A stretch of 64,000 bases of DNA, taken from IMG/VR virus record IMGVR_UViG_3300021406_000010, positions 102,489 to 166,488 of that record. The stretch is one strand, 5' to 3'. Origin of the DNA: a virus. Positions 56,136 to 64,000 of this stretch are shown here, in pieces; the first letter of the stretch is position 1; each line of letters starts with the position of its first letter. The notes beneath the pieces are model-generated. The model saw nothing but the letters and a program-made list of their open reading frames with translations, did no database searches and had not been told where the DNA came from. A program made the translations under genes and the position numbers.

Positions 56136-56276
56136 GCCGCCGGTGCCCTGGTTAGCCGGGGCGAGTACGGAGAACTCCTCGTCCGACAGCACCACGACCG
56201 CGCCGCCCTGGTAGCGCTGCCCGTTGGGCAGCACGACGTCCTTCAGGCCGACGTTCAGCGTCACCGAGTAGGCCAC
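56100..56276 (-). CDS. 58-aa head-region protein
   Basis: A short gene MAYSVTLNVGLKDVVLPNGQ...FSAVAHVT, with SD AGGAG 7-8 nt before the GTG, 10 nt after the protease stop. The RYQGGAVVVLSDEEFSVLAP core is typical of small phage head proteins next to the protease/scaffold. It is probably virion-associated. Confidence 0.65.
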   Translation of the reverse strand: MAYSVTLNVGLKDVVLPNGQRYQGGAVVVLSDEEFSVLAPANQGTGGSSLFSAVAHVT

Positions 56277-56286
56277 CTGGCGCTCC

Positions 56287-59200
56287 TCACAGGAACAGGT
56301 CGGAGCCGTCCAGGTCGTCGTCGGCGGCGGCCGGGGCGTAGTGGTGCTGCGAGGCTCCCACTGAGGCCAGCGAGGGAGCCTGCCGGGCGGCGGCCCGCTG
56401 CATGGGGCGCTGCGGGCCGCGCTGCATGGCGATGCGGGACAGGGTGCCGATCTCGTGCTCGATGACCGGGCCGCTCAGCGCGGCGTCCCGCTCGATGCGC
56501 TCGGCCACCGCAAGGGGGTCGCCCTGCTCCAGGCCCGCCTGGACCCGCAGCTGCGCCAGCCGGATGGACGCGAAGGTCCGGGCCGCCGCTGACGCCTCGT
56601 CGTGCTGCACGGACCCCTGGCGCTGCTGCGGCTGGGATGGCTGGCCGCCGGGGGCGCCGCCATCGCCGAGCAGCCACGGGAATGCCGTGCCGTTGGTGCC
56701 TGACCCGCCGATGCCGGGGCCGCTGGCCGCCAGCATGTCGGGCCTGACGCGGACGTCGCTCTCAATGCGCCGCTCGCTGATGGGCACCCCGCCGTCCTGG
56801 CTGGGGTTGGTGCCCTGGACGGGGGCGGTCACGTCGGTGAGCATGGTGGCGGGCGGGGTCTGCATCTCCACGCCGGGGGTGATCGCCGTGGTGGTCTGCT
56901 GGGCGGCCACGCCGGAGTTGGCGCCGGGGGTGGAGCCGGGGCGCGACGGGTCGTCCATCGCGGCGGGCTGGAGGGCCTGCTCGGTGGTCTCCGGGGCAGG
57001 CGCCTCCGGCGGGTCGGGGACGGGGCTCGCCGGGTTGAGGATGTCGGCGTGCCGCTGCAGGACGGCCTGCCGGATCCGCGCCATCTGCGGCTCGACCCCG
57101 GCGGCCCGCGACAGCCAGCTGAGCTGCTCGCGCAGGACCTCGTTCTCGGCGACCAGCGCGGCGGTCCGCTGCTGCGCTCCGGTCTTGCGGGCAGGTGGCA
57201 TGTCCTCGTCCTCTTCCTCGTCCCCGGCCTCGTCCTCGGCTTCCTCCTCCGCCTCGGCCTCGGCTTCTGCTCCTTCCGGGGGGCCGCCGGCCGGCTCCAG
57301 GTCGCCCTGGCCGCACGCCGGGCACGGGACGCCCGGCTGTGCGGCGAGGTCAGGCTCGAACTCCTCGCCGCACGCGGGGCACGCCAGCATGCCCTCCAGT
57401 GCCTCCTCGTCCTCTTCCTCCGGGAAGTTCCCCTGGCCGTCGTCCTGCACGGCCGGCACCCCGTCGGGGGCGAGCTGGTCGGGGTGCAGGAGCTGGGCGT
57501 CCGCGTCGTCCCCCGACCCGATCTCCTCCTCGTCCTCTTCTTCCGGCTCGCCTTCCTCTTTCGCTTCTTCCTCCCCTGGCGGCAGTCCCTCCTTGTCCGC
57601 CTGGCCAGGGACGCCCTCCTCGCCAGGCGGGACCTGCTCGCCGTCCGGGCCGAGGTCCACCTCACCCTGCTGGTCCAGCTGCTCGCGCACCTGATGCGCC
57701 TTCGTGAGGTCCGGGTCGCGGAACATCGACGGCGGCACGATGAAGCCGCAGACGGGGCAGCGGTCGCCCGACCACACCTCCCGCTCGCCGCAGACGGGGC
57801 ACTCTTCCATCCGCAGGGTGTCCACCTGGGAAGGGACCCGGGTCTCCCCGTACGCCTCGCGGCGCAGCGAGCTGGCCGACTGGCGCACGGCGTCCCCGCG
57901 ACCCCAGGGCCGGTACCCGCCGCCGCCGCGAACGAGGTCGGGGGCCTCCCACGGCGCCCGGAATCCCGGGAAGCGGTCCGCTACCGGGGCAGCCGCGCAG
58001 TCCGCGCACAAGTGGGGCGCCATCGCGCTGCGCGGCCAGGCGCCAGGGGCCGTCCCGGCGTCCACGTCCTCCACGGGCGCCAGCCGGTTCCCGCAGGCGG
58101 CGCAACTGGGCGCCTCTTCCTGCCAGGAGCCGTGGTAGTGCATGTTGCGCGGCTCGATCGCCTCCGGGTGGTGCAGCCGGTGATGGTGCTCCCACCGTGG
58201 CCTGGCGTTGTCCTGCATCTTCACGCGCCCCTTGCCCTCGCCGCCCTTGGAGGCCGAGTCCTCGGCCTTGTTCCTGCGGACCTGCCGCAGCCAGGTGACG
58301 GCCTGCACCTGGTGGGCCGAGACCTTCTTCCCGGTCGCCCTCGTCAGGATGTGAGCGGCCTCCCGGTAGGCCTGCGCGACGTGCTCGTAGTGGTGCGGCT
58401 TGTCCAGCGGCGCGCCGCTGACCTCCTCCTTGGTCAGCCGGCGGCCGGTGGCGACCGACAGGGCGTGGCGGTCGACCACCACCCGGGAATGGCCGTTCTT
58501 CTCGTCCTCGGCCGTGTCGCCGCCGTGCTCGATGAGGTGCGCGAACGCGGCCGTCTTGGGCGCCCTCAGCACCTGCGAGTGGTGCTCGCCGGCCAGCATC
58601 CGCATCGCGGCCCGCTGCTGCATGCCCATCGCGCCGGTGCCCGGCCCCGGCGGGTCGCCGGTCATGGCGCGGGAGGCGTTGAACAGGTTGACCGGCCAGG
58701 CAGTCTGCGGGGAGTAGGCGGACAGCAGCCCCGCGCCCAGCGCCGCGTCGCCTGACGCGATGGCCTTGGCCACGTGGTGCGCGTCGGAGTACCACCGGCG
58801 GCCGAGGTGCTTCTCCTCGTCCGTGGAGTCGTGCCAGGCGTCCAGCACGTGCGCGGCCGACACCGGGTGCGCCCGGAACCACGGGTGGTCGCCCGGGGCG
58901 GCCCGCTCTTTCCGGGCGGCCCCGGTCGCCCGGATCCGCCCGACCTCGTCATCGGGTATGTCGTCCGGGGACGGGTAGGAGTCCGACCGTTCCCGGCGGG
59001 TGTGCACGAAGTAGCCCCGGTTGTCGCGGTGCAGGCCCACTCCGTCGAACCGGGGGTCGTTCCCGTAGCCCTTCACCGGCTTCCGGTCCTGCCGTGGCTT
59101 CTTCCTCCTGCGGCGGGCGGCGGTGAACGGGTCGGGCGGCATCCGGTCCTCGTCGCCGCGCGGGCGCTGCGGCAGCGGGTGGCCGCTCAGCTGCTCGAAC

Positions 59201-60282
59201 TGCCGGTGCAGGTGCTGGCGCACCTCCTCGCGGGCCTGGTCCAGGCGCGCCCGCTGGCCCGGGATGGCGTCGTGGACGGCCTGCGGGTCGGCCGGGGTGG
59301 CCTCATGATCCGGGCGCCTGTTCCCGTCGGCGTGGTGCCAGCCGCCGTTGACGTCCAGCTTCCGGACGTTGATCCTGACCGGGTCGTCGCAGTGCACGCA
59401 GTGCGTCCCGCCGTAGACGAGCGGCATCGTGACCCGGGACCGGTCATCCGGGTCCGACGGCCGGGCGTCGTGGTCGTAGGCGCTGACCGGGGACAGGTGC
59501 CGCCACCCGCACGGCAGCCGGGTGGTGTAGCGGACCGGCTCCCCGCAGTCCAGGCAGTGGTTGCCCATGTACTCGCGGAAGTCCGGCTCCCGGGCGGCGG
59601 CCTTTTCCAGGCCCCGGGCGTCCGGCTTGTCGAGGATGTACGCGGTCGAGTCGGCGGGGTCCTCGACCAGCAGGGAGTTCTCGAAGAACGACAGCCCGGC
59701 GCAGACCTCGTGGATGAGGCGCTCCTCGAGCTTGCCCGTCGCCGGGTTCCGCTTGCGGATCTTCTTGCCCTTCATCGCGGGCAGGTGCCTGCAGTACTCC
59801 GCCGGGGACGTGGCCTTGTTGCCGCAGGCCGAGCACGTTGACCACTCGACGTCCACGCCCATCGAGGTGCGGTTGACGCGCCCCTCGATGATCGCCCGCG
59901 CCAGCTTCGGGAACCGCACCGCGTCGATCTCGTGCAGGCCCTCCACCCAGGTGTCCGGGGTGCCGTCCGGGTTCACGTCCCGGTGCAGCGCGACCGCGAC
60001 GATGACGCCCCGCGCCCGCCGGTGGTTGGCATTGTGGTGGTTGACGAAGGCCGGCTTGCCGAGGAACGTCTTGTATCCCTTCTCGATCTCCTCGGCGGGG
60101 AACGTGTCGTGGTTGTCGTTGGTGCGGGAGGAGATCATCCGGGCGCGGACGTAGATGTAGCCCTTGCGCGGCTCGTACTCGAAGGCGACCCGGTGGGCGG
60201 CCTTGCGGATGCCGTCCGCGCTGGCCCCGGCGGGAACCCGCCAGGCCTCCAGGACGCTCGCGCTGGCCTGCTTGCGCAGCAA
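56287..60282 (-). CDS. capsid maturation protease-scaffold fusion with inserted domains
   Basis: A 1331-aa protein. Residues ~1-230: prohead protease (VRARMISSRTNDNHDTFPAE; EEIEKGYKTFLGKPAFVNHH with a His-His pair; HEIDAVRFPKLARAIIEGRV; WSTCSACGNKATSPAEYC zinc site). Residues ~230-400: Cys/His linker (HCLDCGEPVRYT; GGTHCVHCDDPVRI). Residues ~440-690: a domain found elsewhere as a free-standing actinophage protein, DUF7178-like (AHVLDAWHDSTDEEKHLGRR; LSAYSPQTAWPVNLFNASRA; VVDRHALSVATGRRL). Then zinc ribbons (CPVCGEREVWSGDRCPVCGF), acidic scaffold (EEGEPEEEDEEEIGSG), CPACG pairs and a C-terminal coiled coil (AALVAENEVLREQLSWLSRA). TTG start within a strong SD hairpin context. Confidence 0.75.
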   Translation of the reverse strand: MLRKQASASVLEAWRVPAGASADGIRKAAHRVAFEYEPRKGYIYVRARMISSRTNDNHDTFPAEEIEKGYKTFLGKPAFVNHHNANHRRARGVIVAVALHRDVNPDGTPDTWVEGLHEIDAVRFPKLARAIIEGRVNRTSMGVDVEWSTCSACGNKATSPAEYCRHLPAMKGKKIRKRNPATGKLEERLIHEVCAGLSFFENSLLVEDPADSTAYILDKPDARGLEKAAAREPDFREYMGNHCLDCGEPVRYTTRLPCGWRHLSPVSAYDHDARPSDPDDRSRVTMPLVYGGTHCVHCDDPVRINVRKLDVNGGWHHADGNRRPDHEATPADPQAVHDAIPGQRARLDQAREEVRQHLHRQFEQLSGHPLPQRPRGDEDRMPPDPFTAARRRRKKPRQDRKPVKGYGNDPRFDGVGLHRDNRGYFVHTRRERSDSYPSPDDIPDDEVGRIRATGAARKERAAPGDHPWFRAHPVSAAHVLDAWHDSTDEEKHLGRRWYSDAHHVAKAIASGDAALGAGLLSAYSPQTAWPVNLFNASRAMTGDPPGPGTGAMGMQQRAAMRMLAGEHHSQVLRAPKTAAFAHLIEHGGDTAEDEKNGHSRVVVDRHALSVATGRRLTKEEVSGAPLDKPHHYEHVAQAYREAAHILTRATGKKVSAHQVQAVTWLRQVRRNKAEDSASKGGEGKGRVKMQDNARPRWEHHHRLHHPEAIEPRNMHYHGSWQEEAPSCAACGNRLAPVEDVDAGTAPGAWPRSAMAPHLCADCAAAPVADRFPGFRAPWEAPDLVRGGGGYRPWGRGDAVRQSASSLRREAYGETRVPSQVDTLRMEECPVCGEREVWSGDRCPVCGFIVPPSMFRDPDLTKAHQVREQLDQQGEVDLGPDGEQVPPGEEGVPGQADKEGLPPGEEEAKEEGEPEEEDEEEIGSGDDADAQLLHPDQLAPDGVPAVQDDGQGNFPEEEDEEALEGMLACPACGEEFEPDLAAQPGVPCPACGQGDLEPAGGPPEGAEAEAEAEEEAEDEAGDEEEDEDMPPARKTGAQQRTAALVAENEVLREQLSWLSRAAGVEPQMARIRQAVLQRHADILNPASPVPDPPEAPAPETTEQALQPAAMDDPSRPGSTPGANSGVAAQQTTTAITPGVEMQTPPATMLTDVTAPVQGTNPSQDGGVPISERRIESDVRVRPDMLAASGPGIGGSGTNGTAFPWLLGDGGAPGGQPSQPQQRQGSVQHDEASAAARTFASIRLAQLRVQAGLEQGDPLAVAERIERDAALSGPVIEHEIGTLSRIAMQRGPQRPMQRAAARQAPSLASVGASQHHYAPAAADDDLDGSDLFL

Positions 60283-60291
60283 AAGGGGCCA

Positions 60292-60320
60292 CCTCCTCCT
60301 CCCCTCTTCCGGGGAGGAGG
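60292..60320 (-). promoter_or_regulatory. SD-sequestering hairpin upstream of the protease gene
   Basis: CCTCCTCCCC (60295-60304) pairs over 10 bp with GGGGAGGAGG (60311-60320) around a TCTTCC loop (GGAAGA on the RNA). The only AGGAGG for the TTG at 60282 lies in the stem, so folding would block initiation. Confidence 0.5.
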
Positions 60321-60343
60321 AGGAGGCCCTCCCGTGGTACCGG

Positions 60344-60679
60344 TCAGTCGCTAATGTAGTCCGGCATGCCGTCGGCGAGCCACTCCTCGACCGCCCGCGC
60401 CCCGGCCATCGGAGGGTCCTCCCCCAGCCACGCCGCGATCATGGGGTGAGACTCGTCAAGGTGCCACAGCATGGCCCTGCCTCGCGGCTTTTCCATCCTG
60501 ACCAGGCCCGCGCGGGCCATCCGGGCCAGGCCGCAGGAGGCAGTCATGGGCGACACCCCCAGCTCCCGGGCGACGGCCCTGCCCGTCGGCGGGCGCAGGC
60601 TTCCCGCGAGCACCTCCAGCATGCTGAGCTCGTTCTTGGTCAGCAGTGCCCGCAGCCCGTCCTTGGCACGCTCGCTCAT
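60344..60679 (-). CDS. winged-helix regulator
   Basis: A 111-aa protein with a MarR/ArsR-like wHTH: LTKNELSMLEVLAGSLRPPT, GRAVARELGVSPMTASCGLA, RMARAGLVRMEKPRGRAML. It overlaps the upstream gene (60676) by stop/start and lies just before the protease gene, so it may control late head expression. Target unknown. Confidence 0.7.
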   Translation of the reverse strand: MSERAKDGLRALLTKNELSMLEVLAGSLRPPTGRAVARELGVSPMTASCGLARMARAGLVRMEKPRGRAMLWHLDESHPMIAAWLGEDPPMAGARAVEEWLADGMPDYISD

Positions 60680-61374
60680 AGTTGCTCGTCAGGGTAGGCG
60701 GGCATGCCGCTGAGGTACTCCCCGAGGCTTTCGCCGACGGCCTCGATGACCCGCTGGGCGGCAGTCGGCGGATCCTTCTGGTCCCCTGGCTGCCACGGCA
60801 CAGGAGGGCCAGGAATCACCAGTTCCCCGAGGGGCGGCTGGGATTCCACGGGAGCGAGCCCGGTGACGGTCAGGCCGCCCTGCATCCTGAGGGTGCCGGG
60901 CGGCAGGGACGGGTCGGCCTCTACTCGCAGCGTGCCAGGGGCCGCTGCCCTGGCTAGCACCCCTTCCCAGTCATAGGGCGGGAAGAGCAGGTCAGGGATG
61001 CCGGGCAGCACGGTCGCGGTGCCCTCCAGGGCGCTGGCGCCGCTGAGGGCGGCCTCCCCGTACTCCCTGGCGCGAACCGACATCATGGCCTCTGCCTCTA
61101 GCGGCAGGAGCGGCTCAGGGTCCGGCCGGGGCACCAGCACCGGCCAGGGGGGAGACCCGGCGGTCACGGCCACCGGGACGGTGGCCGTGCTGCTCGGCAG
61201 GTCCATGCGGACAGTGTGCCCGTCGTCGTCCGTGCTCACGGTCAGGGTACCCAGCAGGGACCGCAGGTGCGCCTCGGCGTCCTGGCGTACCGCCTCCTCG
61301 CGCCGGGCCAGGGCGCCGCGCCACGGCATCGCGGCCCAGAGGGCCGCCAGCCGCCTCGCCATCGCCTTCATCAT
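60676..61374 (-). CDS. hypothetical protein
   Basis: A 232-aa protein from ATGATG overlapping the upstream stop (MMKAMARRLAALWAAMPWRG). The N-terminal ~30 residues are basic and hydrophobic (possible membrane association). The middle is Pro/Leu-rich (PVLVPRPDPEPLLPLEAEAM) and the C-terminus GESLGEYLSGMPAYPDEQL. Unassigned. Confidence 0.6.
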   Translation of the reverse strand: MMKAMARRLAALWAAMPWRGALARREEAVRQDAEAHLRSLLGTLTVSTDDDGHTVRMDLPSSTATVPVAVTAGSPPWPVLVPRPDPEPLLPLEAEAMMSVRAREYGEAALSGASALEGTATVLPGIPDLLFPPYDWEGVLARAAAPGTLRVEADPSLPPGTLRMQGGLTVTGLAPVESQPPLGELVIPGPPVPWQPGDQKDPPTAAQRVIEAVGESLGEYLSGMPAYPDEQL

Positions 61375-61949
61375 GACTTCGCCCGGCAGTCCGGGCCCAT
61401 GCGGGCGTCGCGGGATGCCTTGTCGGTCAGCAGCGTGCTGCACTTCCTGCACCGGTCGATGCTAGTTGAGAACAGCTCCTGGGACTCAGCCATCCCGTAC
61501 TCATGAATGGCGAGCAGCGCCATCCGCTGCTCGGTGCTGGTCACCTTCTCCGTGCGCATCTTCTTGTCGGTGGGCCCGCCCAGCGCCCGGCGGACGAACG
61601 AGAATCCCTTCCAGTGGCCCTCCTCCTCGACCTTGACCCGCCAGAAATCCAGGTCGTTCATGCCGGTGCGGGACGGGGTGGCGTACCAGCCATCGGGAAC
61701 GCCCCGCAAGGCCCGCAGTCCCGGCAGCGGCGGCTCGGGAGGCGGAGGGGCTTCCCTGGTCACCTCAGCATCCTCGCACCCGCGCAGGTACCGGCGCATT
61801 CTCTCGGCCTGCGGGACGGTCATGACGCCGTCCCGGGCGATCTCCATCATGCGAGGACTTAGCTGGTGCCGTTTGGAGTCCAGCAGGTCCCTGACCTCCT
61901 GGAAAAGTTCTCCGACTGGCCCGGTGCCACTTGCCGCCGCCTGCCTCAT
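61371..61949 (-). CDS. DUF6011-like protein
   Basis: A 192-aa protein (MRQAAASGTGPVGELFQEVR). The C-terminus CRKCSTLLTDKASRDARMGP followed by DCRAK matches the DUF6011 zinc motif ('CrrCgrpLtdp.S...G.GP.C..k') common in actinophages. N-terminal region is helical with a Pro-rich linker (EAPPPPEPPLPG). ATG with SD GGGAGG; a degenerate promoter element (AGTAAGAAAGCC) lies ~40 nt upstream. Confidence 0.65.
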   Translation of the reverse strand: MRQAAASGTGPVGELFQEVRDLLDSKRHQLSPRMMEIARDGVMTVPQAERMRRYLRGCEDAEVTREAPPPPEPPLPGLRALRGVPDGWYATPSRTGMNDLDFWRVKVEEEGHWKGFSFVRRALGGPTDKKMRTEKVTSTEQRMALLAIHEYGMAESQELFSTSIDRCRKCSTLLTDKASRDARMGPDCRAKS

Positions 61950-62017
61950 GCTTCCTCCCGGTCGCCTCGCTGGACCCCAGGATAGTAAGAAAGCCTGTAT
62001 TGCGCAACCTAGGAGAG

Positions 62018-62470
62018 TCATCCTCCGGCAGGTGGCTTGAGGGGGCCGCAGTTCCTGGGGGCGTCCACCCTGGCGACGTAGCCCAGGAGCTGGGAGGCTT
62101 CGGGATTCGGCTTGCTCCTGGTGGCCAGCTGCACGAAGAAGCCCCATATCCGCTCGTCGCCGGCCCGGTACTCGTTGCCGGCCAGGCACCCCTGGTAGGC
62201 CTGCCGTGCCTGCGCCTGCGCCTGCCGCGCTAGCACTTGCGCTTGCGCCTGCTGCGCCTGCGCCTGCCGCGCCTGCTGCGCGACCACGGCGCTGGTGCTC
62301 GCCCACAGCAGGCCGAGCGTGATCCCCCCGCCCACGAGCGCGGCGCAGGTGACCCCGAGGACGATGATGAACAGGCGGTAGAGCCTCACCGCCCTGGTCA
62401 GCCTGGTGACCTCCCTGGCCGCCACGGCCGCCAGGCGGTCTTCCTCGGGCATCTCCGGGTGCTCGCTCAT
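62018..62470 (-). CDS. membrane-anchored Ala/Gln-rich protein
   Basis: A 150-aa protein with a hydrophobic helix (YRLFIIVLGVTCAALVGGGI then TLGLLWAS) followed by an Ala/Gln repeat (QQARQAQAQQAQAQVLARQA). A C-terminal domain has two Cys residues (QGCLAGNEYR; APRNCGPLKP). The ATG overlaps the upstream stop by 4 nt (ATGA). Could be a spanin- or envelope-type protein; not assigned. Confidence 0.6.
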   Translation of the reverse strand: MSEHPEMPEEDRLAAVAAREVTRLTRAVRLYRLFIIVLGVTCAALVGGGITLGLLWASTSAVVAQQARQAQAQQAQAQVLARQAQAQARQAYQGCLAGNEYRAGDERIWGFFVQLATRSKPNPEASQLLGYVARVDAPRNCGPLKPPAGG

Positions 62471-62994
62471 CGCTTCTCCTTCCCCACGTGGTCCACGAGC
62501 GGCAGGAGGATGGCGGCGAGGACCTTGTCCCCGGGATGAACCGGGAAGGCGGCCTCGGCGTCATGGCCCGTCATCTGCCGTAGCGCCTGCTTGAGCTCTG
62601 CCTTCTGGGGTGCCGTGATCCGCTCCTCGTAGAAGGCCTCCAGGAGCGCGTCCACGTGCGCCCTGGCCGGGTCCGGGCTGTGCAGCGCCCTGGCCACCCC
62701 CATGCCCACCTCCCTCCAGAAGACGTCGACCTTTGCCTCCAGCACCGCGATCCGGTCTAGCGTGGCGCCCAGTCCCTTGGTGCCGCGCTCGTCGAGCCGC
62801 GATACCTCCTCCCTGACTTCCCTGATGCGCTCCAGCGGCTGGATCAGCTCCGCGCGGATGACCTCCCGCACCTTCTTGTCCGCTTCCTGGTTGGAGTCCT
62901 TCTTGCGCGAGTAGGTGAAGGCGATGAACGCCAGCACCACTGAGGCTATCGCGGCCAGAAGCGACGCGAGGGCCTCGGCTTCGCCTCCCGTCAC
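62467..62994 (-). CDS. membrane-anchored coiled-coil protein
   Basis: A 175-aa protein: N-terminal membrane helix (LASLLAAIASVVLAFIAFTY), a basic/acidic coiled coil (IQPLERIREVREEVSRLDER; TLDRIAVLEAKVDVFWREVG), and a helical C-terminal region. Together with the next gene it looks like a membrane complex. Unassigned. Confidence 0.6.
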   Translation of the reverse strand: MTGGEAEALASLLAAIASVVLAFIAFTYSRKKDSNQEADKKVREVIRAELIQPLERIREVREEVSRLDERGTKGLGATLDRIAVLEAKVDVFWREVGMGVARALHSPDPARAHVDALLEAFYEERITAPQKAELKQALRQMTGHDAEAAFPVHPGDKVLAAILLPLVDHVGKEKR

Positions 62995-63006
62995 CGCTCG
63001 GCCTTC

Positions 63007-64000
63007 CTAGACGGTGAGCACGTCGTCATCCCAGTCATCCAGGTTGAGTCCCCTGCGCTCAAGTTCTGCCGCCTCATCCTCGTAGTGGGTTCCCTCCAGC
63101 CGCAGCAGGTCCAGGTTCCGGGCGCGGCTCCCGGCCCCCTCGCGGATCAGCTCGTCCGCCTCCGCCTTCGGCAGCGCGTCGGCCGTCTTGGACAGGTACT
63201 GCCGGGCTGCCGCCGCGATGTCGCCCCCTCCCGGCGCGCCGTCGCCGCTGAACTGCCGTGCGGAGGCCGACCGCTGGAACGACGCGATGACGTCGTCGAG
63301 CGATCCCTGCGGCTCGCCCGGCTCCACGGTGACCTCATCAGAGTCGGACCCGCCGCCAGACCACTGCTGCTGGCCGATTGCCTGTATCGACGGGTTGTCC
63401 GGCGACAGCGCCTCGTCCTGCGCCCCCGTCCCGGGCTCCTGGCCGACCGGAGAGGGGGGCCTGGCCTGCGGGGACTCCTCGCGGCCGAGGTCGCCCATCG
63501 AGGTGCCCGTGCGGGTTGCCCGGAAGAAGTCCCGGACTTTCCCGTACTGATCCGGAGCCGTCCGGACTGATCCGGCCGGACAACCGGACAACGCTCCTGG
63601 GTGCTCCTGCACGATCCAGGACGATCCTGAACGGTAAAGGACGGCCCCGAACTCGCCGAGGCCCGCGATCGCGGCGGGCGACTGGTTGTCCCGGCCGTCC
63701 CCGGCATTCTCCTCGCCGATAGTGCCGTCAGCGGCGGCCTGTGCCCGGACACCGCAGTGCGGGCACCCTGCACCATGCACGGCGGGGTCGCGGAATGCCG
63801 GGTCGCACGGCGGCTCCCCGCGCTCAGCCCCCTCCGCCCTGCCGCTCGCGTCACACCGGTAGCACTCGTGTCCTGTAGGGTGCTCGCCGGTCCCGCCACA
63901 GCAGCTGCACCCGCCGCAGTGCGCGTCGGCTGAGCCATCCAGGCCGCAGGCCAGGCATGACCCGTCCGTGGCTTCAGCGAAATCATGGGGGGCGTCCTGG
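63007..64000 (-). CDS. Cys-rich protein, 5' end off the window
   Basis: The frame is open to the right edge (codon boundary at 63999), so the start is outside the window. It begins (in the window) with a Cys-rich part: SCLACGLDGSADAHCGGCSC, then ECYRCDASG, PPCDPAFRDP and CPHCGVRAQ, suggesting several zinc sites. A long disordered, acidic linker (EALSPDNPSIQAIGQQQ) and a helical C-terminal end follow (IAAAARQYLSKTADALPKAE; EDEAAELERRGLNLDDWDDD). It could be a portal-proximal or scaffold-associated protein; unassigned. Confidence 0.55.
   Translation of the reverse strand, partial: QDAPHDFAEATDGSCLACGLDGSADAHCGGCSCCGGTGEHPTGHECYRCDASGRAEGAERGEPPCDPAFRDPAVHGAGCPHCGVRAQAAADGTIGEENAGDGRDNQSPAAIAGLGEFGAVLYRSGSSWIVQEHPGALSGCPAGSVRTAPDQYGKVRDFFRATRTGTSMGDLGREESPQARPPSPVGQEPGTGAQDEALSPDNPSIQAIGQQQWSGGGSDSDEVTVEPGEPQGSLDDVIASFQRSASARQFSGDGAPGGGDIAAAARQYLSKTADALPKAEADELIREGAGSRARNLDLLRLEGTHYEDEAAELERRGLNLDDWDDDVLTV

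Noticed and set aside
1-64000. Search for integrase, excisionase, att sites or transposases
   Set aside because: No tyrosine or serine recombinase catalytic motif or IS-like inverted-repeat element was seen. The BldC-like HTH proteins could be mistaken for excisionases, but they lack an integrase partner here.

Overview
The window is part of the genome of a large, strictly lytic-looking tailed phage with a contractile tail (myovirus morphology). The likely host is a high-GC actinomycete. GC content is high and codons are strongly GC3-biased. Start codons are ATG/GTG/TTG with good AGGAGG Shine-Dalgarno (SD) sequences inside operons. Many operon heads look leaderless: a TANNNT -10 box sits 6-7 nt before the start codon. 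Actinobacterial families are present (DUF397, BldC-like, PadR, DivIVA-like, an actinobacterial-type flavohemoglobin). No terminase, portal, polymerase, integrase or lysis cassette is visible, and genes run off both ends, so the full genome is much larger than 64 kb.

Layout, with almost everything on the minus strand and therefore read from high to low coordinates. (1) 53.9-64 kb, head module: a Cys-rich protein open at the right edge, membrane/coiled-coil proteins, a DUF6011-like protein, a winged-helix regulator, a 1331-aa composite capsid maturation protease/scaffold with an inserted foreign domain, a 58-aa protein, a probable head protein and the major capsid protein. An HNH homing endonuclease sits beside the capsid gene. 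(2) 40.1-53.3 kb, 'small gene' module: about 35 short, tightly overlapping minus-strand genes (zinc ribbons, HTH/MerR proteins, HNH and LAGLIDADG-like proteins, DUF397), interrupted by plus-strand cargo that includes a flavohemoglobin plus a DivIVA-like protein. (3) 0.3-39 kb, tail module: fibres and secreted/membrane accessory genes (25.9-39 kb), neck/terminator, sheath, tube (disrupted, beside a second HNH endonuclease), tail assembly chaperones with a canonical -1 frameshift, tape measure, baseplate hub with two peptidoglycan-hydrolase domains, gp25-like and J-like baseplate proteins, tail protein I-like, and a giant fibre ending in a glycoside-hydrolase-like domain.

Non-coding architecture stands out. 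Two related ~0.6 kb elements (6.2-6.86 kb and 39.57-40.1 kb) lie in inverted orientation at the two ends of most of the tail module. Each has an AT-rich tract, GCTACGCGGGG-type repeats, dispersed AGTGCA/TGCACT half-sites and the palindrome TGCAC-TT-GTGCA. The second also has a perfect TTATCCACA DnaA box, so both are candidate replication origins or partition sites. A second signal is a short conserved element (core AGCAAGGAAAGCT, often flanked by outward-facing -10 boxes) at the heads of operons. A third is a row of three promoter-hairpin cassettes at 24.75-25.05 kb. A fourth is a recurring hairpin with a GGAA loop directly upstream of, or overlapping, the SD of late genes.

Several conserved tail genes are broken by apparent 1-nt (or, in the tube gene, up to 16-nt) length differences. 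These could be assembly errors, real mutations or recoding, and are flagged individually.
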